33,361 nt of DNA, taken from Saprospiraceae bacterium (GTDB lineage: Bacteria; Bacteroidota; Bacteroidia; Chitinophagales; Saprospiraceae). Below are positions 16,218 to 24,898 of this stretch, piece by piece (the first letter of the stretch is position 1; every line of letters begins with the position of its first letter). The notes beneath the pieces were generated by a model. It searched no databases. It was given only the letters and a program-made list of their open reading frames with translations, and was not told the DNA's origin. The stretch covers positions 1 to 33,361 of the forward strand of contig JALHQW010000077.1 in assembly GCA_022841745.1 (NCBI GenBank), written 5' to 3'. Position numbers and translations under genes: made by a program.

Positions 16218-17642
16218 TTGAAAAACAAACTCACACTTTACTTCCTTGCCGATGGCGCACGCCCTGACGTCTTCAAGCGCCTTTTGGACGAAGGCCAACT
16301 GCCCAATATCCAGCGGGAAATCATTGACCGGGGCACTTTCCGAACGGCGACTTCTGTGTTTCCGACGACGACTGGGCCAGCCTATCTGCCGATGCTCAAC
16401 GGCGCCTTCCCCGGCACCATGAACGTGACGGGCATCCGCTGGTTCGACAAGGCCGAGTTCTTCAAGGACCGCTGGAGCAAGGCCGCCAAGCGCACTTATG
16501 TGGGGCCGGAGGCATGGCTTTTCAACGACGATATGCCCGCCGAATTCCCAACGCTGCACGAGCAGATGGAGCGTCCTTATAACGTGTTCTCTGTGATAAC
16601 GAGGGGTGTGCCAAAGGAAAATGACCTTGGTGCCACGGGCAAATCATGGATGTATATCAAGGCGCATTATTTCGCCATCAACCACCCGGTGGACGTGTCC
16701 GCCTACGAGCGAATGATGCGGGGCCTCGACCTGAACCCTGAATTTTTTTTCGTGGTTTTCCCCTGCATTGACTGGGGTTCGCACTACCATGCCATTGAGC
16801 ATGAGCAGACGATTTTCTCGTACAAATACCTCGATTTTGCCGTAGGCGAAGCCGTAAAAAAGCTAAAAGAACAGGGCCGCTGGGACGATACCCTCCTCAT
16901 CATCACCTCCGACCACGGCCTCACGGACACGCACACGCACATGGATTTGGCGAGGTTCATGCGCCGCAAAGGGTTCCGCACCTTTGCCCATCCGAATACT
17001 TTTACCATCAAGCCACAAGCCGCTGTGATGATTTCGGGGAATGCTTTTGGGGCGGTTCACCTGCTGGCCAAGGGCCCGGGAATACTACGAGGCGACGATG
17101 TTAAAAATGCTTTTGGCATTGCCAATTTGCAGGAACTGCTGGCTGATCCCGCTGTGGATTTCGTGGCATGGCGTGGCAAAGCCGATGGCGAATTCATGGT
17201 CGCCAACCAGCACGGCGAGGCAGCGATTTTTGGTAAAAACGGCCAAGGCTACCGGTACCAACCCGTTACCGCCGACGTGTTCGGCCTCGGCAACCTGACT
17301 GCCCCCATGGATGCCCAAGCCGCTTTGGACGCCACTTTCCACAGCGATTACCCAGATGCTTTGGTACAGGTAGAGCAGCTTTTCCGTGGCAGCCGAGCTG
17401 GGGACATCGTGGTATCCGCCAATCCTGGCTATGACCTGCGTGACCGCTGGGAAATCCCAGAACATAAAGGTTCTCATGGCTCCCTTCATCGGGAACACAT
17501 GATGGTTCCGTTCCTTTACAACCAGCAAGGTTGGGACAGCCGCAACGCCCGTACCGCCGATATTTACAACACGATTTTGGACTGGATGGGCAAGCCAACG
17601 AGGGAGAATAGCGATGGGAAGTCGCTGATTTTAAAAAGATGA
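16218..17642 (+). CDS. Alkaline-phosphatase-superfamily phosphodiesterase/pyrophosphatase
   Basis: About 474 residues from the TTG at 16218 (MKNKLTLYFLADGARPD). Metal and catalytic residues of the nucleotide pyrophosphatase/phosphodiesterase branch are visible: Asp in LADGARPDVF, nucleophile Thr in VFPTTTGPAYLPMLNG, Asp and His in CIDWGSHYHAIEH, Asp-His in ITSDHGLTDTHTHMDL and the late His in KGSHGSLHREHMM. There is no signal peptide, so the enzyme is probably cytoplasmic. A GTG at 16149 in the same frame would add 23 residues encoded by the inverted-repeat arm, which I regard as non-native. Following the CDP-alcohol phosphotransferase, it may act on a phospho-alcohol intermediate. Confidence 0.88.
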   Translation: MKNKLTLYFLADGARPDVFKRLLDEGQLPNIQREIIDRGTFRTATSVFPTTTGPAYLPMLNGAFPGTMNVTGIRWFDKAEFFKDRWSKAAKRTYVGPEAWLFNDDMPAEFPTLHEQMERPYNVFSVITRGVPKENDLGATGKSWMYIKAHYFAINHPVDVSAYERMMRGLDLNPEFFFVVFPCIDWGSHYHAIEHEQTIFSYKYLDFAVGEAVKKLKEQGRWDDTLLIITSDHGLTDTHTHMDLARFMRRKGFRTFAHPNTFTIKPQAAVMISGNAFGAVHLLAKGPGILRGDDVKNAFGIANLQELLADPAVDFVAWRGKADGEFMVANQHGEAAIFGKNGQGYRYQPVTADVFGLGNLTAPMDAQAALDATFHSDYPDALVQVEQLFRGSRAGDIVVSANPGYDLRDRWEIPEHKGSHGSLHREHMMVPFLYNQQGWDSRNARTADIYNTILDWMGKPTRENSDGKSLILKR

Positions 17643-17652
17643 TTATGGTTTT

Positions 17653-17783
17653 TGATTTAAGATATAAGATAGACGATTTTAGATTTAAGATTTGCTGAAC
17701 ATGACCACATGCAGTCGTGAATCGTAAATTTATCAATCGCAAATTCAATCCAAAACCTTAATTCGTACATCTTATATCTTTAA
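17653..17783. repeat. Word-repeat spacer (GATTTAAGAT type) with inverted pair
   Basis: Degenerate copies of GATTTAAGAT at 17653-17693, then ATCGTAAATTTATCAATCGCAAATT-type words, then ATCTTATATCTTTAA at 17769-17783. The last is complementary at 14 of 15 positions to 17656-17670. This is the third spacer in this block with a private word arranged as an inverted pair. Confidence 0.75.
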
Positions 17784-17808
17784 TTAAAAAAAGAAGAAAA
17801 AAGGTTTG

Positions 17809-18969
17809 ATGACAATCGCCTACATATCCAGCGAGCGCTATCCGCACCACAATACCAACACACAGCAAATCATAAAGAACGTGAGTTCGCTGCGGGCGGC
17901 GGGGGTGAGCATTGATTTGATTTTGCCGAGGCAGGCCAGTATGTACTTTGCAAGCAATACTGAATTGGAAGCTGCAATTTGCCAATATTACAATGTGCCG
18001 CCGGGTTTGGGGATTAAACAAACCGGTGTTTTCCCAGCTACGAACCTGCAAATTGATAAATACCTCCACCCGATATTCGCCATTATTTATTGCCGATTGA
18101 TTAAAAACTATGATGTTATTTATACCCGCAATATTTTTACTGCTATACTATTGGCTTTATTCGGGGTTAAATTCATGTTCGAGACCTACCAGCGATTGGG
18201 CGATACCAAACCTCGTTTTATTAAATTATTGACAAAACAAGCTAAAAAAGGCCGGATGCTCGGTATGGTGTTGCATAGCAATGTGGCTGCTGATTCCATG
18301 CGTGGTGCGGGTTTTCCTTCGGAAAAACTGCTGGTGCTACACAATGGCGTGGATAATTCGGATATGCTGCCCGTTTTATCTAAAAGAGCAGCGAGGCAAA
18401 AATTAAACCTCGATTTAAACGCCCGGTACGTGGTATATACCGGCAATATGCAAAAGAATAAATGCGTGGAGACAGTGGTAGATATTGCGGCATTTACACC
18501 TGAAATCAATTATTTATTGGTGGGTGCAAAGCCCGATGATATTGCCCGTTTAGCCGTCTATTGCGAAGCAAAAAAAGTACAGAACGTACAACTCGTGGAG
18601 CGCCAGCCTGTGAACATGGTTTCGCAGTACCTCTATGCCGCCGATGCGCTCATCATCCCGCCTGCCTCGGCCCCAATGGAGCAGTTCGGTCGCACGGTGC
18701 TGCCGTTCAAGTTGTTCCCCTATTTGGCCGCAGGCCGCCCCATCGTCGCTCCCGACCAAGCGGACATGCGGGAATTGCTGCGAAACAGCGAAAACGGCCT
18801 GCTCGTGAAGGCGGATGCGCCGGAACAAAATGCCTTGGCCATCCGTGCCCTACTTTCCGATGAAAAAATGATGGAAAAACTGGCAGCCAATGCTGCGGAA
18901 ACCGCTCGTTCCCTGACATGGGAGGCAAGGGCGGAGAAGTTCAAGGCATGGCTAACGCTTGAAGCGTGA
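17809..18969 (+). CDS. Family 4 glycosyltransferase
   Basis: A 386-residue GT-B fold enzyme, cytoplasmic or membrane-peripheral. The N-domain begins MTIAYISSERYPHHNTNTQQ with the typical acceptor-side opening; the linker has LLVLHNGVDNSDM; the C-domain has YVVYTGNMQKNKCVETVVDI and the donor-binding region ASAPMEQFGRTVLPFKLFPY followed by LAAGRPIVAPDQADMRELL, equivalent to the GT4 E-x7-E region. It would transfer a sugar from an activated donor to a lipid or growing glycan. Together with the two upstream genes it suggests a surface glycolipid or polysaccharide pathway. Start: ATG at 17809, after a word-repeat spacer. Confidence 0.92.
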   Translation: MTIAYISSERYPHHNTNTQQIIKNVSSLRAAGVSIDLILPRQASMYFASNTELEAAICQYYNVPPGLGIKQTGVFPATNLQIDKYLHPIFAIIYCRLIKNYDVIYTRNIFTAILLALFGVKFMFETYQRLGDTKPRFIKLLTKQAKKGRMLGMVLHSNVAADSMRGAGFPSEKLLVLHNGVDNSDMLPVLSKRAARQKLNLDLNARYVVYTGNMQKNKCVETVVDIAAFTPEINYLLVGAKPDDIARLAVYCEAKKVQNVQLVERQPVNMVSQYLYAADALIIPPASAPMEQFGRTVLPFKLFPYLAAGRPIVAPDQADMRELLRNSENGLLVKADAPEQNALAIRALLSDEKMMEKLAANAAETARSLTWEARAEKFKAWLTLEA

Positions 18970-18974
18970 CTTCA

Positions 18975-19751
18975 CTATTTGTGATACTGGCTCAACTGGT
19001 TGAACAACAGCGTGTTATGGCTCGGCTGCTTGGCGTTGCGCTCCATTAGTTTTCCCTTTTTGTCAAATATCAAATAAGTGGGCAAAGGCAAATAAGCGCC
19101 ATCCCCAAATTGCTGGATGAGTTCGTCTCGAAGCGCATAATTGGAGAGGATGTGGTAGCCAGTCAAGTGTTTGTCCTCAATGACCTTTTCCCAACGTGCC
19201 CTGCGTTCCTCGTCGTCCACAGAGACGTATAGCAGCACGATGTCCTTGCCCTTGGAAAATTGTCCAATGGGCTCATGGTGGTTCATCCCAAACATGCAAG
19301 GCGTGCACCAGGTCGCCCAAATGTCCATATAGACCACCTTTCCTTTGAATTTGCCTACCAGGTCACGTATGCTGCTGATTTCTTCGTCCATTCCCAGTAC
19401 GTTGATGCCCGAAGAAAAGGAATGCCCGGCATTGCCTGGTTGTTCGTTGGTGTTTGTTGACGATGCTGAAATCAGGGATTCCAGTGGCTGGTTGAATTTG
19501 CTGTCCGGGTAATCGGCCTTGAACTTGTCCTTCAACCCTACGAGGATAGGTTCGCCTCTCCCTTTCAATGCGGCGCCCATTAGGATGCCCGCTGAGGCAT
19601 ATGCTTGTACACTGGGGTTTTTTAGGTGCTTCCAAATGAGCCGGTCATATTCGAGAAACTGCTCGCCTCGTGCCACGTCTGCATCGGCGAACTCGCTGTC
19701 TTTTAGGAAGTCGAGTTGGTATTCCCTGATGTACTGTTCCAGGTAAACCAA
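18975..19751 (-). CDS. TlpA-like thioredoxin-domain protein, C-terminal part of a split gene
   Basis: The C-terminal thioredoxin-fold half (258 residues from the first possible TTG start). Residues 120-258 are TlpA/ResA-like, with the active site WATWCTPCMFGMN, the cis-Pro loop GAYLPLPTYLIFD and the strand KGKVVYMDIWATWC. Upstream is a helical linker (YLEQYIREYQLDFLKDSEF). It has no signal peptide of its own. The same frame continues upstream without another stop to a TAG at 19851-19853 and then into the signal-peptide half, so this is one gene broken by one nonsense codon. Separately expressed, this part would stay in the cytoplasm, where a TlpA-type reductase is not expected to work. Confidence 0.85.
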   Translation of the reverse strand: MVYLEQYIREYQLDFLKDSEFADADVARGEQFLEYDRLIWKHLKNPSVQAYASAGILMGAALKGRGEPILVGLKDKFKADYPDSKFNQPLESLISASSTNTNEQPGNAGHSFSSGINVLGMDEEISSIRDLVGKFKGKVVYMDIWATWCTPCMFGMNHHEPIGQFSKGKDIVLLYVSVDDEERRARWEKVIEDKHLTGYHILSNYALRDELIQQFGDGAYLPLPTYLIFDKKGKLMERNAKQPSHNTLLFNQLSQYHK

Positions 19752-19850
19752 GTACCAGTCGCTATTGGCGGCGGGTAGGTCGTTAAGGCAGGTTTCGGTG
19801 TTGATTTTCTTCCAGTAATTGCTCCAACCCGAGTCAAATTTATAGGGCGA

Positions 19851-20471
19851 CTACTTGAGCGCAGCCTTCCAGTGGCGATAGGCCACATTACCAAAAACAC
19901 TATGGTAGTAGGTATCAATATCCTTTTCTACCGCTTTGACGAAATCAGCAGAAAAGCCTTGTTCCTTGTCCGCTTTTTTCAGCAATTTTTTCTCCGATTC
20001 TTGAAAATCGGTGACCGAGGTCCAAGTCTCCTTTGGCGTTTCACCTTGGTTGTAAAACGGGTTGTGAACTTCGTTCAATGCTTTGTTGCCAAGGTCAAGG
20101 CGGGGGAGGCTTTGCAGGTACTTGTTTTGCGCAGCATGTGGCCCAGCAAAGCTGACCGTGCTGACGAGGTCTTTTGCGTCTGCCGATAGTTCAGCTGCAT
20201 CGCCGCCCGGCGATATAAAAAAACGCAGTTTTTGACCCTCTATGCGGAGCAATAGGAACCCACTTGACGCTTCCTTAAAGTCAATTTCGAATTTTCCAGT
20301 TTGGTCAAGTTGGATTTTTTCAGGTTGCGTGGGCAGGTATTTCCCTTCAATGGGGCGCTCAACGAGCACATGCCCAGATTTGGCGTTCTTTACCTGGCCG
20401 ATTAACCGCTCTTGTGCTTGCAGGGCAAACATCACAAGGTAAAATGCCAGCAAAAGCAGTTGTTTCTTCAT
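19851..20471 (-). CDS. N-terminal half of the split TlpA-like protein
   Basis: A 206-residue frame with a signal peptide (MKKQLLLLAFYLVMFALQAQ) and a beta-rich domain (ERLIGQVKNAKSGHVLVERP, then LLLRIEGQKLRFFISPGGDA) like the N-terminal domain of Bacteroidota TlpA-family disulfide reductases. It ends KAALK-TAG; reading on past the TAG gives SPYKFDSGWSNYWKKIN and joins the thioredoxin half in the same frame. The intact gene would encode about 498 residues, normal for this family. I chose the ATG at 20471 because the signal peptide begins there; the longer upstream frame is the shadow of the divergent flavoprotein gene. Confidence 0.85.
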   Translation of the reverse strand: MKKQLLLLAFYLVMFALQAQERLIGQVKNAKSGHVLVERPIEGKYLPTQPEKIQLDQTGKFEIDFKEASSGFLLLRIEGQKLRFFISPGGDAAELSADAKDLVSTVSFAGPHAAQNKYLQSLPRLDLGNKALNEVHNPFYNQGETPKETWTSVTDFQESEKKLLKKADKEQGFSADFVKAVEKDIDTYYHSVFGNVAYRHWKAALK

Positions 20472-20627
20472 GGTAAAACGGAATGAGTCAGCGACGAAAA
20501 TTGCCCCGGCAGTCATACAAAGAAATTTTGGGGTAAAAAGATACGGTTCAATTTTCAGCCAGCTGCAAAAAAATAGCAGGTTCGGATTCAGGAACATTGC
20601 CAATTTTGCTGCCAGAAACAACAATTT

Positions 20628-21896
20628 ATGACTGAACCCATTTCCTGCGATTTTTTGGTCATTGGTGGCGGTGCTGCTGGCTTTTTTGCGGCTATTCGTG
20701 CTGCGGAGGCCAATCCTGGCACGAAGGTCATCATCCTGGAAAAGGGTAGGGAAGTGCTCCAAAAGGTCAAGGTCAGTGGCGGAGGTCGCTGCAACGTCAC
20801 CCATGCCTGCTTTGATGCGAAGGAATTGGTGAAGCACTACCCACGAGGCGGCAAGGCGCTGCACGGCCCCTTTAGCCGATTCCAGCCCGGCGATACCATC
20901 GGCTGGTTCGAGCAGCGGGGCGTCCGCCTGAAAATCGAGGAGGATGGTCGCATGTTCCCCGTCACGGACAATTCCATGACCATCGTCAATTGCCTTTTGC
21001 AGGCAGCCTCCAAAGCGGGCGTCGAGGTCAGAACAGGGGAGAACGCCACCCATTTTGCGAAGCAAGAAAATGAAAACGGCGGCTGGATAGTCGCTACGCA
21101 AAGCGGCCACCAGTACCAAGCCAGCAGCCTGATGATAGCCACTGGCAGCAGCCCACGCATCTGGGAACTGCTCAAAGAACTTGGCCATGCCATCGTACCG
21201 CCCGTACCCTCGCTTTTCACCTTCAACATCAAGGACAAACGCATCGAAGGGTTGATGGGGCTTTCGGTGCCTTCGGCAATGGTCAAGGTCGTCGGTGAAA
21301 AACTGGCTGCCACTGGCCCGCTGCTCATCACGCACTGGGGCATGAGCGGCCCCGGCATTCTGCGGCTATCGGCTTGGGGTGCCCGTATTCTGGCGGAGAA
21401 AAGCTACCGATTCGACATTGAAGTGAGCTGGCTGAACTACGCCACCGAGGAGATGGTGGAGGAACTGAACGAGGCAAAACTGGAGCATGCCAAGAAGCTC
21501 GTTGCTGCGCAATGCCCGTTTCCAAGCCTGCCCCGCCGACTGTGGGAGAGCCTCGTGGCCGCTGCTGGCATTGCCCCCGACCTGCGCTGGGCGGACTTGG
21601 GCAAGGAAAAACTGCGCAAATTGGCGACCGAGCTAGGGGCGGGCCGCTATCTGGTTACGGGTAAAAGCACGTTCAAGGAGGAGTTCGTTACTTCGGGCGG
21701 TGTTGAATTGGATGAAGTGAATTTCAAGACTTTTGAAAGCAAATTACACCCTGGCCTTTACTTCGCTGGCGAGGTGTTGGACATTGACGCCATCACTGGC
21801 GGGTTTAATTTTCAAGCAGCCTGGACGGGTGGGTGGTTGGTCGGTACAGCAGTGGCTAATGACCATCACCACCAACAAGCTCATTTAAATGCTTAG
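20628..21896 (+). CDS. HI0933-family FAD-dependent oxidoreductase (YhiN/BaiN-like)
   Basis: A 422-residue flavoprotein. The dinucleotide-binding motif is CDFLVIGGGAAGFFAAIRAA, followed by the family signature KVSGGGRCNVTH near residue 48. The C-terminal FAD motif is GLYFAGEVLDIDAITGGFNF with QAAWTGGWLVGTA. The central domain contains LITHWGMSGPGILRLSAWGA, characteristic of this family. Its reaction is not settled in general; one member reduces bile-acid intermediates, which says little here. Cytoplasmic. It is divergent from the split TlpA gene, and its 3' end overlaps the convergent lipoprotein gene by 41 bp. Confidence 0.93.
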   Translation: MTEPISCDFLVIGGGAAGFFAAIRAAEANPGTKVIILEKGREVLQKVKVSGGGRCNVTHACFDAKELVKHYPRGGKALHGPFSRFQPGDTIGWFEQRGVRLKIEEDGRMFPVTDNSMTIVNCLLQAASKAGVEVRTGENATHFAKQENENGGWIVATQSGHQYQASSLMIATGSSPRIWELLKELGHAIVPPVPSLFTFNIKDKRIEGLMGLSVPSAMVKVVGEKLAATGPLLITHWGMSGPGILRLSAWGARILAEKSYRFDIEVSWLNYATEEMVEELNEAKLEHAKKLVAAQCPFPSLPRRLWESLVAAAGIAPDLRWADLGKEKLRKLATELGAGRYLVTGKSTFKEEFVTSGGVELDEVNFKTFESKLHPGLYFAGEVLDIDAITGGFNFQAAWTGGWLVGTAVANDHHHQQAHLNA

Positions 21897-22323
21897 CCAA
21901 CCACACCCAAAAAACTATATCAACTCCCGCTCCTATGGATGTGCCTACAAGTGTAGGGGTGTTTGTCCTTTCACCTTGTATTATTTTTTTAATATCATTC
22001 AAAGGAATGGCATAATGCTTTTTATGTCCGGATACATCAAGAATGACCACAGTTTGCAAGGTGTTATCCTCGTTCTCCACTTCATCAATTTTAACAAACC
22101 ACCCTTCTATACTCCTACTGTGTTTCCTCAAAACTTCAACCCTCGTCCCTTGTGGTATGCTATTCAGCTCCTCAATGCTTAATTCATAAGATGCACGTGC
22201 TTTATTCTGTTTATTCGATATTGATGCACCAGCAGCCAAACCAATGATGGTACAGTTTGAAAACAGTGAAATAGCAAAGATAGCTACGAACAGAATACGG
22301 GAAGGATGGAGGAAATTGCGCAT
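21856..22323 (-). CDS. Small lipoprotein, paralogue A
   Basis: 155 residues with a lipobox (AISLFSNC, Cys24), then TIIGLAAGASI, a polar linker, a beta-rich central part (IPQGTRVEVLRK, VVILDVSGHKKHYAIPLNDI) that could be a small barrel, and a hydrophobic C-terminal helix (VGTSIGAGVDIVFWVWLAKH). The same layout appears in the gene just upstream (paralogue B): Cys24, C-T-I-[IL]-G-L, central strands and a late Gly-rich helix. Function unknown; it is envelope-associated. The last 41 bp overlap the flavoprotein gene tail to tail. Cotranscription with paralogue B is likely (34-nt gap). Confidence 0.82.
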   Translation of the reverse strand: MRNFLHPSRILFVAIFAISLFSNCTIIGLAAGASISNKQNKARASYELSIEELNSIPQGTRVEVLRKHSRSIEGWFVKIDEVENEDNTLQTVVILDVSGHKKHYAIPLNDIKKIIQGERTNTPTLVGTSIGAGVDIVFWVWLAKHLNELVGGDGH

Positions 22324-22357
22324 GTTTTAAAATGAAAAATGTTGATGTTAGCTTTCA

Positions 22358-22819
22358 TTATTCTCCAGGGAACGCTTTGCTCAACTGGTAAGCCAACCAC
22401 CCAATAATTGACAAATCAACCGCTAATCCAATAACCCCACCCACTTCGGTAGCTGAATTTTTCTCGTCCTTGGTCGTGATGTACTTGATTTTTTCCAATT
22501 CAATATAGGTATGCTCTTTACGCCCCATTTCATTAAGCACCAAGACCATCCCTCCATCGCCAAACTCATAGGTATCAACTTCTTTCGCAACGAATTTGCC
22601 AAACGCTGGTTCTTCTTTTCCCGTATATACTTTTATCCATGTGCCCTTTGCCAAGGTATCAAGAACAGCTTCGTTTCCAGGGAAATAATAGGTGTCAGCA
22701 ATTTTGTTGTTCCCGACAGCGTCGCCTATGCCAAGCCCTAAAATTGTACAACTTGACAGTATTGAAATTACTATAAAGGAAAGTATCAGGAGTTTTGACA
22801 AGAGAGTTTTCTTTTTCAT
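22358..22819 (-). CDS. Small lipoprotein, paralogue B
   Basis: 153 residues with a lipobox (IVISILSSC, Cys24), then TILGLGIGDAV, a central part KGTWIKVYTGKEEPAFGKFV and MVLVLNEMGRKEHTYIELEK, and a C-terminal Gly-rich hydrophobic helix (VGGVIGLAVDLSIIGWLAYQ). Clearly related to paralogue A but diverged, so an old tandem duplication. The central segment with a threshold of strands ending in I-x-L-x-x-I-K is shared by both. No known family comes to mind. It is probably the first gene of a two-gene operon with a -7 element at 22849-22856. Confidence 0.82.
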   Translation of the reverse strand: MKKKTLLSKLLILSFIVISILSSCTILGLGIGDAVGNNKIADTYYFPGNEAVLDTLAKGTWIKVYTGKEEPAFGKFVAKEVDTYEFGDGGMVLVLNEMGRKEHTYIELEKIKYITTKDEKNSATEVGGVIGLAVDLSIIGWLAYQLSKAFPGE

Positions 22820-22848
22820 TTTATGATCATTTTATTGGGGAACAATTT

Positions 22849-22856
22849 CAAAATTA
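22849..22856 (-). promoter_or_regulatory. Bacteroidota -7 element upstream of the lipoprotein pair
   Basis: TAATTTTG on the minus strand matches TAnnTTTG, 30 nt before the ATG of paralogue B. The -33 TTG is not at standard spacing, so this is moderate evidence only. Confidence 0.45.
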
Positions 22857-22916
22857 AGCACAAGATAAGCTGTAAAATCTACCAATAAGTTGTTCGCACA
22901 ACAAAACCCTATAAAA

Positions 22917-22957
22917 TTCAAAAGCGAACGGATGGCATCCATCCGTTCGCTTTTGAA
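22917..22957 (-). terminator. Strong hairpin terminator
   Basis: A perfect 19-bp inverted repeat (TTCAAAAGCGAACGGATGG and its complement) around a 3-nt loop lies 22 nt after the stop of the choice-of-anchor lipoprotein gene. The minus-strand arm ends in a U-rich stretch (TTTTGAATTTTATAG). It should end the operon that begins with the TonB-dependent receptor. Confidence 0.88.
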
Positions 22958-22978
22958 TACTCGTTTGTAAGGCGTGGC

Positions 22979-24868
22979 TTACTGCACAACCACATTATCC
23001 ACCCGATAACTCGAAGTCTGGCCTGTGGAATTATTGCCCACGTACTTAAACCCAATGGCCACTTTCTGGCCAATGAAGGCAGAAAGGTCAATATCACCGG
23101 AAGGAATCCACTCGTGGTCAACGTTGGGCATGCCAGCGAGTACTGCCGTGGAGATTTCCTCCCAAGTAGCCGTTAGCGGGTCGCAGTTGAAGTCGGTGGA
23201 AATCCAAACCGTGAGGCCGTCGTGTGTCCAGAAAGCCTTGGCCGTTTCAAAGCTCAAAACCTTTGGACCTGTGATGTCAATCAGCGGTGTGATGAGCCAA
23301 GCTGCCATTTCAGGGTTGGTATCGTTGAAGGCTGTTGCCTGGACATAGGTATTGCCACTGAACAACTTTGACTGCCAACGGCGGGTGCCCGTCTCGGCAA
23401 GGTTTGTCCAGCCTGTCAGCGCAATATCCGTGTTGTTGGTGCCAGTCGAAAAATCCTCGGTAAGTGTAGCCACAGTGAGGGGAGGGTTGCCGTTCTGGCA
23501 AGGGTCATTTCCACCACCGCCGCCCCCGCCGCCCGTACCGAGCTTCACGTTGTCCACCCGGAAAGTACCAGTCTGGCCAGTGGTGCCGCTGCCGATGTAG
23601 TGGAAGCCAATGGCCACTTTCTGGCCAACCAATGCGGTTAGGTCTATATCGCCAGAGGCAATCCATTCGTTGCTGGCACTGCTTGCACCTGCGAGCGCCG
23701 CATTCAAAGGCACCCAAGTGGCCGTGGTTGGGTCGCATTCAAAATCCGTGGATATTGAAGCGGTGAAACCATCATGGGTATAAAAAGCGGTAGCTGTTTC
23801 AAAGGTCAGCACCGAAGCAGCAGCGCTCACGTTGATGAGCGGGGTAACGAGCCAAATGTCCATTTCCGGCGAGCTATCGTTGAAGGCCGTTGCCTGGGCA
23901 TAAACATTGCCGCTGAATTCCTTGAACTGCCAAGTGCGGCTGCCCTTCACGTTGTAATTCGTCCAGCCGGTGATGTCCACAGGGTCGTTGTTGGCACCAG
24001 CTTCAAAATCCTCATCTATGCCATCCACGGTGGGCACGGTACCACCTGCGCAGGGGTTTCCACCACCGCCACCGCCATCGCCAGCACAGCGTTCGCCGTC
24101 CATGTCCACGTCGTCCATGTCCCGCACCAGGAACTGGAGGTCGTCCCGGAAGATGCCGAGGATGCCCGTCAGGTTGCCTTTGCCATTGGGGAGGCTGGTG
24201 CCCGCAAAATTGGCATAGCCACTCGTACGCACGATGAGCGAAACGCTGTTGCAATCCACCACATCACGGTTGTACGTGGTGCGGGTCACAGGGTCGGCAA
24301 AGGTGAATGCCGTATCAACGAACTGCACATCCGTTACCGTGACGAGGGTGTTGACATCATTAATGGTCAACTCAGCCAAGGTCTTCACTTTGGCAGCGGG
24401 AGGTGTTGTTTTTATGCCCCGCACCAAGTGGTCGCTGACTTTGATGATGTTTCCCAATTGCCCGTCATCGGTCAGGAAGCCACCCAACTGAATGAGGTTG
24501 TTGTAATCACCGAGCACTAGACCCTTTAATTTGATATACACCTCACGACCCCTTGGATAGAGCGTATAGCTGTCGGAGGTCTCTATTTTTACCATGATGC
24601 CACCCGTCTCGTCTTGAATGACAAAGGCTTGGAACAAGTTGCCGGAGGCATCGTCGGCCACTACCGTGCCTTTTATGATGAGGTCTTCGGCAATGGTCTC
24701 GAACTGGCCAAACACGTGCATGGCCTTTAGCTCCGCAATGGTCGTCGTGACCTTCAGGCCAGGGTCAGCCCCATCGGTTGGTGGCTGGTCGAAGTCTTCC
24801 TTGATACAGGCATTGAATACCAAGCCAAGGAACAAAGTCGGGAGGAAGAATTTGATTAATTTATTCAT
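22979..24868 (-). CDS. DUF5689 lipoprotein with two choice-of-anchor J-type domains
   Basis: About 629 residues from ATG 24868 (MNKLIKFFLPTLFLGLVFNA, then Cys: a lipobox). Residues about 35-250 are the Bacteroidota DUF5689 domain (TTIAELKAMHVFGQFETIAE, GTVVADDASGNLFQAFVIQD). Two tandem copies of an about 155-residue beta-sandwich follow (EDFEAGANNDPVDITGWTNY and EDFSTGTNNTDIALTGWTNL), each with ITGWTN-like opening, T-H-D-G and G-Q-K-V-A-I-G-F, separated by poly-Gly/Cys linkers. DUF5689 proteins usually follow TonB-dependent receptors, as here, and probably work as surface-exposed binding partners. An alternative ATG at 24892 lies in a word-repeat spacer. Substrate unknown. Confidence 0.88.
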   Translation of the reverse strand: MNKLIKFFLPTLFLGLVFNACIKEDFDQPPTDGADPGLKVTTTIAELKAMHVFGQFETIAEDLIIKGTVVADDASGNLFQAFVIQDETGGIMVKIETSDSYTLYPRGREVYIKLKGLVLGDYNNLIQLGGFLTDDGQLGNIIKVSDHLVRGIKTTPPAAKVKTLAELTINDVNTLVTVTDVQFVDTAFTFADPVTRTTYNRDVVDCNSVSLIVRTSGYANFAGTSLPNGKGNLTGILGIFRDDLQFLVRDMDDVDMDGERCAGDGGGGGGNPCAGGTVPTVDGIDEDFEAGANNDPVDITGWTNYNVKGSRTWQFKEFSGNVYAQATAFNDSSPEMDIWLVTPLINVSAAASVLTFETATAFYTHDGFTASISTDFECDPTTATWVPLNAALAGASSASNEWIASGDIDLTALVGQKVAIGFHYIGSGTTGQTGTFRVDNVKLGTGGGGGGGGNDPCQNGNPPLTVATLTEDFSTGTNNTDIALTGWTNLAETGTRRWQSKLFSGNTYVQATAFNDTNPEMAAWLITPLIDITGPKVLSFETAKAFWTHDGLTVWISTDFNCDPLTATWEEISTAVLAGMPNVDHEWIPSGDIDLSAFIGQKVAIGFKYVGNNSTGQTSSYRVDNVVVQ

Positions 24869-24898
24869 TATCAATGAGTTGAAAAGATTCATTGTTTT

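Noticed and set aside
19851-19853. TAG read as pyrrolysine
   Set aside because: Pyrrolysine use is not expected in Bacteroidota, and no pyl genes are in the window.
20472-21335. Upstream extension of the TlpA-like N-terminal frame
   Set aside because: It overlaps the flavoprotein gene and precedes a clear signal peptide starting at 20471.
23774-24520. A 248-codon plus-strand frame
   Set aside because: It lies opposite the DUF5689 lipoprotein gene, has no recognisable motif and reflects the antisense composition of that gene.
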